From Listeria monocytogenes ATCC 19117 (GTDB lineage Bacteria; Bacillota; Bacilli; Lactobacillales; Listeriaceae), in contig NC_018584.1 in the NCBI RefSeq assembly GCF_000307025.1, positions 2,046,001 through 2,110,000 on the forward strand: a stretch of DNA of 64,000 nt. Reading direction: 5' to 3'. How positions within the stretch are numbered: the first letter of the stretch is position 1; every line of letters begins with the position of its first letter. Made by a program: the position numbers and the translations under genes. This document shows positions 55,191 to 63,229 of the stretch, one piece after another. The notes under the pieces are model-generated. The model searched no databases. It was not told the origin of the DNA and saw nothing but the letters and a program-made list of their open reading frames with translations.

Positions 55191-55676
55191 TTATTTAAAA
55201 GCAGCTGTAAAAGTTAACGTTGTTTGATATGCTCCAGCTTTTTTGTCTCCTTGAGGGTTTCCAATTTGAATTTTACTTACTTCTGTTTCCTCCATCGCAT
55301 ATCCTGAAAAGCTTCCAATGACGGGATTAGCCATGGGTACTACACTATTATTACTTTTAAAACTACTAGTTATTACGTCCGAAGTAGCGCCAACCCGTTG
55401 TAATTCAATCTCTCCATCGGCTGATAATCCACTAGATAATGTCACCTCTACTTCTTTTCCTGGTTCTAAGTTACGATTGATTGTTTTCACAGACATTTCT
55501 GTGGCGTTATCATTAGATAAATTTACTTTTTCTGGTACAACTAAGGTATAATCCCCTTCAACAGAATATTCCACTACTGTATTTCCTTCTTTATCTGCCG
55601 CGTAGGCTGTCCCTCCGCTAAAAAACACCATACCCATTGCTGCTACACTTAACGTACTTAATACTAATTTATTCAT
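55191..55676 (-). CDS. Small secreted beta-rich protein related to the C-terminal domain of the LRR proteins
   Basis: 161 residues from ATG at 55676 (AAAGGAGGAAA in front). Signal peptide about residues 1-26 (MNKLVLSTLSVAAMGMVFFSG, cut near AYAA). The mature protein begins its domain with GDYTLVVPEKVNLSN, continues with EMSVKTINRNLEPGKEVEV, and ends with AGAYQTTLTFTAAFK. The same order (NYTVIIPASISLN, ELKVEGINRG, AGKYTGNVVFSIKYE) forms the last 120 residues of both repeat proteins. It contains no tryptophan, so it is not a WxL protein. I recognise no named family; it may be a stand-alone partner or polymerising unit. Confidence 0.7.
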   Translation of the reverse strand: MNKLVLSTLSVAAMGMVFFSGGTAYAADKEGNTVVEYSVEGDYTLVVPEKVNLSNDNATEMSVKTINRNLEPGKEVEVTLSSGLSADGEIELQRVGATSDVITSSFKSNNSVVPMANPVIGSFSGYAMEETEVSKIQIGNPQGDKKAGAYQTTLTFTAAFK

Positions 55677-55695
55677 AAAAAATTTCCTCCTTTGT

Positions 55696-56169
55696 CTAGA
55701 CGACAACTAATTTTAAATTTATTTCAGACCCGTTTAAAGGTGACTGATCGTTTAAAGAAAAACATTCATATTTTAATACTGCGTTTTCATATTCGCCTAC
55801 CGCTAACGTTTTTTCTAATTCAATGGAATACATACCTTTTCCCGGTTCGATTAAATCAGATATCCATAGAACCGAACCATCCGGATGAATAAGCGATATT
55901 TTGAAGTAACAATCATTAATTTCCGGATTATGGAAATTCACTGCTTGTGTTGTTTCATTTGCATACAACGTTACTTTTTCAAACCCTGGAATGGCAATTG
56001 TATTTTCTTCTCCACTTGTATCCTTCTGTTTTTTTCCGTTCCAATCAACGGCAGAATGGTCTACATCCAACAGATTTATTTTATCCTTGAATAGAAAATA
56101 ACTACTGATTCCAATGACACTTACTAACAATAGTAGTAAGGATATGATCACTACTCTTTTCTTCTTCAT
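55696..56169 (-). CDS. Membrane-anchored extracellular protein of unknown function
   Basis: 157 residues. One N-terminal membrane segment (VVIISLLLLLVSVIGISSYFLF) with a basic start MKKKR, then a polar linker and a beta-rich extracellular domain: TIAIPGFEKVTLYANETTQ, VNFHNPEINDCYFKISLI, GSVLWISDLIEPGKGMYSIEL and a final LNGSEINLKLVVV. Two cysteines (CYF and YECF) could form a disulfide. I have seen such domains beside surface-protein operons in lactobacilli and enterococci but cannot name a function. GGAGGTTACCT precedes the ATG, and 19 bp separate it from the next gene. Confidence 0.65.
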   Translation of the reverse strand: MKKKRVVIISLLLLLVSVIGISSYFLFKDKINLLDVDHSAVDWNGKKQKDTSGEENTIAIPGFEKVTLYANETTQAVNFHNPEINDCYFKISLIHPDGSVLWISDLIEPGKGMYSIELEKTLAVGEYENAVLKYECFSLNDQSPLNGSEINLKLVVV

Positions 56170-56234
56170 AGGTAACCTCCAATTTATTCATAACCAAATG
56201 ACCTTGACATGATCACTAGTCTGGCTAATTTACA

Positions 56235-58316
56235 TCATTCATACTTAATCGAAAATACAACGTTCCCTGTATATTTTCCTGCCTGGATATTCTCTGGTGC
56301 TTCAATAGCCATGACTGCCTCGCCTTCTGTTATTTCCGAGCCTGGAGCGAGAGTTAAAATGGCATTTTTTGGATTGTTTTCGGACCCATCCCAACTTAGT
56401 GGTACCAAACATTGGACTGTTGTGTCTGTCGTATTGGCCAAGGTTAGCTTGTTGCTCTCAGAAACAGATGTTGCTGTTCGGTTTAATCCCACGGACAAAT
56501 TTTTATCTCCTCGATTAATCCCTTCTACTTTCAATTCAGAAGTTTCATTTAAAGAAATGGAAGCCGGAATAATCACTGTATAGTTTTCTATCCATTTTGC
56601 GTAGATAGTTGTAGATACAGCAGCTGGCAATGAAAAGTCAAACTTATTAGTGAAATTTTGATCAAGATACCACCCGTCAAAGTAATGTCCTTCTTTTACT
56701 GGAATCACTTCTTCCCAGTACTCCCCAGAAATTTTACTTTGTACTTTTTGTTCCTCCGCGTCTTCAAATTCTCCACCCATCGCATCCATTGTTAAGGAAA
56801 GGAACTCACCTTTTCTGTAGCCTGTAGGTTCACTTTGTTTCCGGTGATATGTCTGTAGTTGCGAGAGATTCGAAAACTGCACCCAATTCTTTTCATCATA
56901 CCAGCTTGTATTTTCTAACCTATTAAAAGTACTTACATTGTGACTTGCAAACAAGTAGGTTAGGGAGGTGGTTCCCTTAAACATATCTGTCATGCTTGGT
57001 GCATCCGTAAAATTATCCAGGTATAAAGATTTTAACGCTGTACACTCTTGAAACATCCTATCCATGTTAGTCACGGAACTAGTATCAAAGGTACTTAAAT
57101 CTAGCTCTTCAAGGCTAGTACAATCATAAAACATGATCTGCATAGTAGTTGCTGAACTAGTATCAAAGGTACTTAAATCTAGCTCTCCAAGACTATTGCA
57201 CTCAGCAAACACACCACGCATGTTAGTCACTGAACTGGTATCAAAGGTGCTTACATCTAGCTCTTCAAGACTTTTACAGCCACCAAACATTAGGTGCATA
57301 TTAGTAACGGAACTCGTATCAAAGTTGCTTAAATCTAACTCTTCAAGATTGTAACTACCATAAAACATTTGCTGCATATTAGTAACGGAACTCGTATCAA
57401 AGTTGCTTAAATCTAGCTTTTTCAAGTGGAGTCCATTCAACATACAATACATATTTGTAACAGAACTGGTATCAAAGGTACTTAAATCAAGCTCTTCAAG
57501 ACTAGTACAATAAGAAAACATGTAGCTCATGTCAGTCACTGAACTCGTATCAAAGTTACTTATATCCAGTTCTTTAAGGCTATTCGTGTTACTAAATGCG
57601 GCATACATATTAGTGACGGAACTTGTATTGAGTCCACTCACATCAAGCTCACTAAGTTTACGACATAAGGTAACCATTCTACTTATATCTGTTAAAGAAG
57701 GCGTCTCCGGATAATAATTATCTCTGATAATCACTTTTTCAAGTGGTGAGTCTGATACACTGTCACCTTCAAATGCCCTTGCAAAAGACGTCACTCCAGA
57801 CAAATTTGAACGTTCTATCCTCACACTCTCAAGTACTGTGAAAACATTACTTCTAAAATACGATGCAAAATTCCCTGTCAAAGTAGCTTCTTCAATCTCT
57901 ATATGTTTAATGCTTTTCAAATAACTATTCCAAGCGCTCGGTTTACTGCTTGGCACGTTGCCAAACATACGCAAGTTATATTCATCGTTCGCAGAATTAT
58001 AATAAAGCGTCCAAAAATCACCTGAGCTGACCACTGTTAAATCCGGATCATCCGAATTGGCAACAGGCTGCTCTCGAACATCTGGATTTTGCATCAACTC
58101 ATCCGTAGTTGGGATTTCTTCTAGTTGCTCCACCTCTGCTGGTTTGTCTTGCGCGACTTCTTCCGCAATGACATCAGAGGTATCCAAAGAACCTAGTTCC
58201 TCTTCTGGAAGCTTATTCGTTGTGTCCCTTTCTTGTGCGGTAGAAACATTAGCGCTCCCAAAAGCAATAAAAAGCACAGAAATAATGAGCACCACTCGCA
58301 TGGAAAACTTCTTCAT
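56235..58316 (-). CDS. Secreted BspA-type leucine-rich repeat protein A
   Basis: 693 residues. Signal peptide 1-28 (MRVVLIISVLFIAFGSANVS, cut near STAQ), an acidic linker to about 95, a pre-repeat region, eight copies of a 26-residue BspA/DUF285 repeat at about 222-430 (consensus LDLSNFDTSSVTNM then MF, C, SLEE; the third copy has 25), a Listeria-Bacteroides (Flg_new-like) repeat at about 500-573 (MDAMGGEF ... EGHYFDGWYLD ... IYAKW), and a beta domain to the end. There is no LPxTG, GW, LysM or WxL anchor, so it is secreted or held by another protein. BspA-type repeats often bind host or matrix proteins in other bacteria. It is the downstream copy of a tandem pair. Confidence 0.9.
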   Translation of the reverse strand: MKKFSMRVVLIISVLFIAFGSANVSTAQERDTTNKLPEEELGSLDTSDVIAEEVAQDKPAEVEQLEEIPTTDELMQNPDVREQPVANSDDPDLTVVSSGDFWTLYYNSANDEYNLRMFGNVPSSKPSAWNSYLKSIKHIEIEEATLTGNFASYFRSNVFTVLESVRIERSNLSGVTSFARAFEGDSVSDSPLEKVIIRDNYYPETPSLTDISRMVTLCRKLSELDVSGLNTSSVTNMYAAFSNTNSLKELDISNFDTSSVTDMSYMFSYCTSLEELDLSTFDTSSVTNMYCMLNGLHLKKLDLSNFDTSSVTNMQQMFYGSYNLEELDLSNFDTSSVTNMHLMFGGCKSLEELDVSTFDTSSVTNMRGVFAECNSLGELDLSTFDTSSATTMQIMFYDCTSLEELDLSTFDTSSVTNMDRMFQECTALKSLYLDNFTDAPSMTDMFKGTTSLTYLFASHNVSTFNRLENTSWYDEKNWVQFSNLSQLQTYHRKQSEPTGYRKGEFLSLTMDAMGGEFEDAEEQKVQSKISGEYWEEVIPVKEGHYFDGWYLDQNFTNKFDFSLPAAVSTTIYAKWIENYTVIIPASISLNETSELKVEGINRGDKNLSVGLNRTATSVSESNKLTLANTTDTTVQCLVPLSWDGSENNPKNAILTLAPGSEITEGEAVMAIEAPENIQAGKYTGNVVFSIKYE
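57026..57655 (-). repeat. Eight tandem 78-bp repeats in LRR gene A
   Basis: The phrase GAACTAGTATCAAAGGTACT or a near variant recurs every 78 bp (for example 57076 and 57154), one per 26-residue protein repeat. One unit is 75 bp. Bounds are approximate. High similarity between units makes copy-number change by slippage or recombination likely. Confidence 0.85.
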
Positions 58317-58440
58317 CAGCTCCCCTCCTTCTTTCGTAGTTAGTTTCTAGATGCCGAACTTTCTAGCTGCAACTTAATTATAGAGGAGTCGAAAAGCTTT
58401 TCCGGCCATAAAATTTTAACTTCTTAAAATTCTATGGCTT
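58317..58440 (-). promoter_or_regulatory. Duplicated upstream region of LRR gene A, with palindrome
   Basis: It is nearly identical to 60600-60722. From the gene outward: ribosome site GGAGGGGAGCTG, TATAAT at 58382-58377 (- strand) without a recognisable -35, and a palindrome at 58405-58438 (GCCATAAAATTTTAA, 4-base loop, TTAAAATTCTATGGC) with one mismatched pair. The palindrome begins about 22 bp upstream of the -10, where an activator would bind. Confidence 0.65.
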
Positions 58441-58451
58441 GCTTAGCAAAA

Positions 58452-60599
58452 TTATTCATAATTAATCGAAAATACTAGATTCCCGGTATACGTTCCTGCC
58501 TGGATATTTTCTGGCGCTTCAATAGCCATGACTGCATCGCCTTCTGTTATTTCCGAACCTGGGGCAAGGGTTAAAATCGCTTTTTCTGGATTAGTTTCTG
58601 ACCCGTCCCAACTCAGTGGTGCCAAACATTGGACTGTTGTGTCTGCCGTATTGGCCAAGGTTAGCTTGTTGCTCTCAGAAATGGTTGTTTTTCCATAATT
58701 CAAGCCTACGGATAAGGTTTTACCCCCTCGATTAATCCCTTCTACTTTCAATTCGGAAGCTTCATTTAAGGAAATAGAAGCTGGAATAATCACCGTGTAG
58801 TTTTCTACCCATTTTGCGTAGATAGTTGCTGAAACAGTTGCTGGTAAAGAAAAATCAAACTTATTAGTGAAATTTTGATCAAGATACCACCCATCAAAAT
58901 AATGTCCTTCTTTTACAGGAAGCATTTCTTCCCAGTACTCCCCAGAAACTTTATTTTGTACTTTTTGTTCTTCCATTTCTTCAAACTGCCCACCCATCGC
59001 ATCCATTGTTAGGGAAAGGAAGATACCTTTTCTATAGCCAGTAGGTTCCCTTTGGTATTCATGATACATCTGTAGTTCCTTGTAATTCGAAAACTGTACC
59101 CAATTCTTTTCGTCATACCATCTTGTATTTGCTAGGCCATCAAAAGCTCTTAAATTGTGACTGGCAAACAAGTAGGTTAAGGCGGTGGTTCCAGTAAACA
59201 TACCTGTCATAGTCTTTGGGGTAGTAAAATTATCCAGATATAAAGATTTTAACGCTGTACAATTTTGAAACATGTAAGCCATAGTAGTTACTGAACTGGT
59301 ATCAAAATTACTTAAATCTAATTCTTCAAGGCTAGTACATCCATCAAACATGTAAGCCATAGTAGTTACTGAACTCGTATCAAAGTTACTTACATCAAGC
59401 TCTCCAAGGCCAGTACAATTTTCAAACATGGCCTGCATAGTAGTTACTGAACTCGTATCAAAATTGCTTACATCCAGCTTCTCAAGTGCTCTACAGGCAT
59501 TAAACATGGCCTGCATAGTAGTTACTGAACTCGTATCAAAGTTACTTACATCAAGCTCTTCAAGACTATTACAGCCAACAAACGTGCCATACATAGTAGT
59601 AACGGAACTGGTATCAAAATTACTTACATCAAGCTCTTCAAGACCAGCGCAATTGTAAAACATGTAGCTCATGTTAGTCACTGAATTGGTATCAAAATTA
59701 CTTACATCAAGCTCTTCAAGGCTAGTACAACCATAAAACATGGCCTGCATAGTAGTTACTGAACTGGTATCAAAATTGCTTACATCCAGCTTCTCCAATT
59801 TTCCACTACTACCAAACATGTCCCTCATAGTAGTAACGGAACTGGTATCAAAATTACTTACATCCAGTTCCTCAAGTACGCTACAGTAGTTAAACATACA
59901 ATTCATATTAGTTACAGCACTCGTATCAAGACCACTCACATCAAGCTCCGTAAGTTTGTGAGTATAACCAAACATATACTCCGTAGTGCGTAAAGATGGT
60001 GCTGTCGGATAATCATTGTCTCTGATTATCACTTTTTGAAGTGTTGGACTATAAAATGCCATTTCAAAAGACGTCACTCCAGACAAATTTGAACGTTCTA
60101 TCCTCACACTCTCAAGTACCGTGAAAACATTATTTCTAAAATACGATGCAAAACTTCCTGTCAGAGTAGCTTCTTCAATCTCTATATGTTTAATACTTTT
60201 TAAATAACTATTCCAAGCGGTTGGTCTATTGCTCGGTACGTTGCCAAACATACGCAAGCTATATTCACCGTTCACAGTATTGCGATAAATCGTCCAGTAA
60301 GCACCTGAGCTTACCACTGTTAAATCCGGATCATCCGAATCGGCAACAGACTGCTCTCGAACCTCTGGATTTTGCATCAAGTCATCCGTAGTTGGGATTT
60401 CTTCTAAGTTCTCGACCTCGGCTGGTTTGTCTTGTGCGACTTCTTCTGCAATAAGATTAGAGGTATCCAGAGAACCCAGCTCCTCTTCTGGAAGCTTATT
60501 CGTTGTGTCTCTTTCTTGTGCGATAGAAACATTGGCGCTCCCCAGTGCAATAAAAAGCACAGAAATAATAAGGACCACTCGCATGGAAAACTTCTTCAT
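58452..60599 (-). CDS. Secreted BspA-type leucine-rich repeat protein B
   Basis: 715 residues, the upstream paralogue of protein A with the same architecture: signal peptide (MRVVLIISVLFIALGSANVS), acidic linker, nine 26-residue BspA/DUF285 repeats at about 216-450 (consensus LDVSNFDTSSVTTM then MF, C, SLEE), Listeria-Bacteroides repeat, and the C-terminal beta domain starting ENYTVIIPASISLN. Identity with protein A is very high at the N- and C-terminal ends and lower in the repeats, where the usual core is SVTTM rather than SVTNM. No anchor motif is visible. ATG follows GGAGGGGAGCTG. A spacer of 135 bp with its own promoter precedes gene A. Confidence 0.9.
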   Translation of the reverse strand: MKKFSMRVVLIISVLFIALGSANVSIAQERDTTNKLPEEELGSLDTSNLIAEEVAQDKPAEVENLEEIPTTDDLMQNPEVREQSVADSDDPDLTVVSSGAYWTIYRNTVNGEYSLRMFGNVPSNRPTAWNSYLKSIKHIEIEEATLTGSFASYFRNNVFTVLESVRIERSNLSGVTSFEMAFYSPTLQKVIIRDNDYPTAPSLRTTEYMFGYTHKLTELDVSGLDTSAVTNMNCMFNYCSVLEELDVSNFDTSSVTTMRDMFGSSGKLEKLDVSNFDTSSVTTMQAMFYGCTSLEELDVSNFDTNSVTNMSYMFYNCAGLEELDVSNFDTSSVTTMYGTFVGCNSLEELDVSNFDTSSVTTMQAMFNACRALEKLDVSNFDTSSVTTMQAMFENCTGLGELDVSNFDTSSVTTMAYMFDGCTSLEELDLSNFDTSSVTTMAYMFQNCTALKSLYLDNFTTPKTMTGMFTGTTALTYLFASHNLRAFDGLANTRWYDEKNWVQFSNYKELQMYHEYQREPTGYRKGIFLSLTMDAMGGQFEEMEEQKVQNKVSGEYWEEMLPVKEGHYFDGWYLDQNFTNKFDFSLPATVSATIYAKWVENYTVIIPASISLNEASELKVEGINRGGKTLSVGLNYGKTTISESNKLTLANTADTTVQCLAPLSWDGSETNPEKAILTLAPGSEITEGDAVMAIEAPENIQAGTYTGNLVFSINYE
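59248..59955 (-). repeat. Nine tandem 78-bp repeats in LRR gene B
   Basis: Nine units of 78 bp, more uniform than those in gene A (TAGTTACTGAACTCGTATC recurs nearly unchanged). Approximate bounds. The uniformity suggests recent homogenisation or expansion. Confidence 0.85.
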
Positions 60600-60722
60600 C
60601 AGCTCCCCTCCTTCTTTCCTAATTAGTTTCTAGATGCCGAACTTTCTAGCTGCAACTTAATTATAGAGGAGTCGAGAAGCATTTCTGGCCATAAAATTTT
60701 AACTTCTTAAAATTTTACGGCT
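60600..60722 (-). promoter_or_regulatory. Upstream region of LRR gene B, with palindrome
   Basis: It carries TATAAT at 60665-60660 (- strand) with no good -35 (CCAGAA at the expected place) and the palindrome 60688-60721 (GCCATAAAATTTTAA, loop CTTC, TTAAAATTTTACGGC), one mismatch in 15 pairs. The copy at 58317-58440 keeps these elements at the same spacing. The palindrome could alternatively be a weak hairpin, but no T run follows. Confidence 0.65.
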
Positions 60723-60773
60723 TAGTTGGTGTGTTTACTTTTTCCATTAGTATTGCACAAATGAAAAATAGAA

Positions 60774-60806
60774 ATAAAAAAATCCGAGTAACTATCATTA
60801 CTCGGA
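60774..60806 (-). terminator. Terminator after the Mga-like regulator gene
   Basis: On the - strand TCCGAGTAA pairs with TTACTCGGA over 6 bases, followed by TTTTTTT. It separates the regulatory unit (TetR, methyltransferase, Mga-like) from the LRR genes. Confidence 0.88.
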
Positions 60807-60862
60807 CAAGACCTTGGTTTTCCATTTAAACATTTTCCATATCCATTCCAACAAGTGTTTCC

Positions 60863-62401
60863 CTAATCTTTTTTATTAGCGATAAATTTTTTTCTCGCTA
60901 TTTTCGCCAGATTATCATTAATTTTGATATAATCAGATTCTAGCCATCTAGTATTTACATAGATTATTGGTTGATTGATACGTAAAGAGGTCAACACTTC
61001 GGGAGATACGGAAAAATCACTTATATATAAATCCACCACCGGATCAACTTGATTAATTATTTCCAGATTGTAGTAACTAGAAAAATACCTCATAAAATCA
61101 AATACGGCTGTTTCATTAGATATGGTCGATAAAATAGTTACTTTAATAGGCAAGGTGTGTATAGAAAAATCAATCCGCTTATCCAAAATGATCAGATAAT
61201 CTGAAGTAAGTCTTTCTTCAAACGGTTTTAATGGATCCATTTCTTTTAAATTTACTAATTGACTAATCAATGGTTCTAGGTGATTCACTTTATGGATTTT
61301 TCTTATATTTCGATCAAGATCTGTATACCCTGGCACAATATTATTGAACTTATTGATTAGATTATCAAGTAAGAAATATCTATAATTTATACTCGCAAAG
61401 CAGTAACGGAGCAATTCCATCTCTTTCTCTGAAAATGGAATAGAGAGATTATCATTTACTCGTTCACTGGCAAAATCAACTAGTTTCATGAAGCCCATTT
61501 CTTCTAACTGTTCATCCATGTAGAAAAAAGAAGGCATTTTTTCAATCGAAGAATAACTACCGAAAGCAACAATGGTACTCAGTATAATTTGCGTCGTGTA
61601 GGTCATTTCTTTATAGTTCCTATTAGGAAGTTGTTTCGCTACCTTTTTAATGAACGCGCTCTCTGATTTCTTAGACTCCTCGGTGCAAGCCTTATATAGG
61701 GCCACTTTAAACTGCCTAGTTGTATCAATTTGACAATTCATTCGATCTCTTAATAAATGCATAGCGACATAATAATGAATCATCATCGCCTTATCTATCG
61801 AGTTTGCTCTATAAATTTCTTTTGGGCAACTCTCTAATATGTCGGTGATTTCATCATATTGAACAAAAGAAAAGGGCCAACGATCCCCACTATATGCGAC
61901 TAAAAAGAGGAAGGTATAGAATATTCTTAATGAAAATTCGTCCCCCGTTATTTCTACCTGACTTCCTGTAGAAATAGACAAGTTCCGTTCCCTTAGCTCT
62001 TCATTCAATTCCTTTATTTCTTTCTTTATCCCAGAATAAGAAACATGTACTTCGTTTGCCAATACTTGTAAGTTAGGGAAGGAGGCCAGCAATAAAGTTT
62101 CGAGAATTTGAAATTTGGGTGACTCTCTAATATAGGCGTTGATAATAAGTTGAATACTACAATTATCCGATATTTTTAAGGTATAGGACAAATTAGGCGC
62201 GGAGTGAACAATCGAAAACGCTTTATAGCCAAAGCGTTCAATATCAAAATTAATTGTTTTAATCGTAGAAATGAGGGTTGGATACGTGATGTTCAAATCA
62301 TTTAATAGTTCCTCTTGTGTACTTGTATGATTTTCCGCATAAAAAATCTTCTCAAGAAGTGCTACCTTTTTTTGGCTTTTTGAATCTAAATATTCTCTCA
62401 T
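60863..62401 (-). CDS. Mga-like virulence-type transcriptional regulator
   Basis: 512 residues from ATG at 62401 (AAAGGA 9 bases upstream; six codons in front would include that site). Two DNA-binding helices at the N-terminus: STQEELLNDLNITYPTLIST (about 27-46) and LQVLANEVHVSYSGIKKEI (about 108-126), the Mga/AtxA layout; then a long helical middle like the PRD regions of that family and a C-terminal EIIB-like part ending LARIAKK-type basic sequence. Mga-like proteins of Gram-positive cocci activate surface-protein genes. It lies directly upstream of the LRR pair and is the best candidate activator. Family membership is inferred from layout and weak motifs. Confidence 0.75.
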   Translation of the reverse strand: MREYLDSKSQKKVALLEKIFYAENHTSTQEELLNDLNITYPTLISTIKTINFDIERFGYKAFSIVHSAPNLSYTLKISDNCSIQLIINAYIRESPKFQILETLLLASFPNLQVLANEVHVSYSGIKKEIKELNEELRERNLSISTGSQVEITGDEFSLRIFYTFLFLVAYSGDRWPFSFVQYDEITDILESCPKEIYRANSIDKAMMIHYYVAMHLLRDRMNCQIDTTRQFKVALYKACTEESKKSESAFIKKVAKQLPNRNYKEMTYTTQIILSTIVAFGSYSSIEKMPSFFYMDEQLEEMGFMKLVDFASERVNDNLSIPFSEKEMELLRYCFASINYRYFLLDNLINKFNNIVPGYTDLDRNIRKIHKVNHLEPLISQLVNLKEMDPLKPFEERLTSDYLIILDKRIDFSIHTLPIKVTILSTISNETAVFDFMRYFSSYYNLEIINQVDPVVDLYISDFSVSPEVLTSLRINQPIIYVNTRWLESDYIKINDNLAKIARKKFIANKKD

Positions 62402-62422
62402 TAAAACACTTCCTTTCAATGT

Positions 62423-63202
62423 TTACTTTTTATGTAAAATCCAGGTAACAGCAATAAGATGTTCCTCTAAGTCATCGTATTCGCTCCATTGGCTCTTAAG
62501 GTATCCTTCAAAAAGGGCTTTTTTCTCTGGATATTGTTGAATTAATTCATTGGCTCTTGTTAATAAGTGTTGCTTTTCCAGTTCAAAATCCACTTCTGCT
62601 GTTCCCTCTAGCTCTTCCACCAATTGTAATTGATTCTGTTCAAATAAATTCAGCCATTCGTTTCGAGTGAGATATTCATAATTTTGATACTTCACCTGGT
62701 TATTGTGCGCTAATTCAGGCACATAGGCTTCATCTATAATAATATAACCGCCTTCTTTAACAGTTCCCTGCAATTTTTCCAACGTTTCTGCTGGATTTCC
62801 AAGTATATCCGCTGCTGCACCAAATATAACGGCATCATAATTTTTTTCGTTTTGAACCGATTTATTTACATCTCCTACTTCAAATTGGCACAGTGACTCT
62901 ACTTGCGCTTCTTTCGCTTTGCATTTTGCTTCTTCTATAAATGCCGGAATTAAATCTATTCCTTTGACAGGATTTCCTAGTTCCTTAGCGATACCAATGG
63001 AAACAGCGCCTTTTCCGCAAGCTAAATCCAAAAAATTACTTTCAGCTGATAACGGCATATGTTGCTTAATTAAATAAGTAATATCTTTCGGACTACTACC
63101 CAATTCAAAAAAATCTTGTAAAAAATACGGAATAAACGGTAATATTTCTATTGATTGAGAAGTGAGTGACGCAGCAAGCTTTCGTTCGGTTTCTTTATTC
63201 AT
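62423..63202 (-). CDS. Class I SAM-dependent methyltransferase
   Basis: 259 residues. Motif I is NFLDLACGKGAVSIGIAKEL (about residues 57-76), then VKGIDLIPAFIEEAK, VGDVNK and DAVIFGAAADILGNP, followed by a post-motif VKEGGYIIIDEAYVPE. Target unknown (small molecule more likely than nucleic acid from the compact C-terminus). It lies between the TetR and Mga-like genes with 27 and 21 bp spacers, so all three form one transcript. AGGAGGGTAA precedes the ATG. Confidence 0.85.
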   Translation of the reverse strand: MNKETERKLAASLTSQSIEILPFIPYFLQDFFELGSSPKDITYLIKQHMPLSAESNFLDLACGKGAVSIGIAKELGNPVKGIDLIPAFIEEAKCKAKEAQVESLCQFEVGDVNKSVQNEKNYDAVIFGAAADILGNPAETLEKLQGTVKEGGYIIIDEAYVPELAHNNQVKYQNYEYLTRNEWLNLFEQNQLQLVEELEGTAEVDFELEKQHLLTRANELIQQYPEKKALFEGYLKSQWSEYDDLEEHLIAVTWILHKK

Positions 63203-63229
63203 TTATTTACCCTCCTAAAATATTTTTCG

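Noticed and set aside
57133-57354. Antisense frames inside the LRR repeats (also 59428-59658 and 58057-58350)
   Set aside because: The repeat period is a multiple of three, so an open antisense frame repeats with it; there are no ribosome sites or independent coding signs.
57990-58020. WTL in protein A considered as a WxL motif
   Set aside because: It is in the N-terminal third (DFWTLYY), is WTI in protein B, and the C-terminal WxL pair that defines the domain is absent.
57026-59955. Regular 78-bp periodicity considered as a CRISPR array
   Set aside because: The units are contiguous coding repeats without unique spacers and they encode a known protein repeat.
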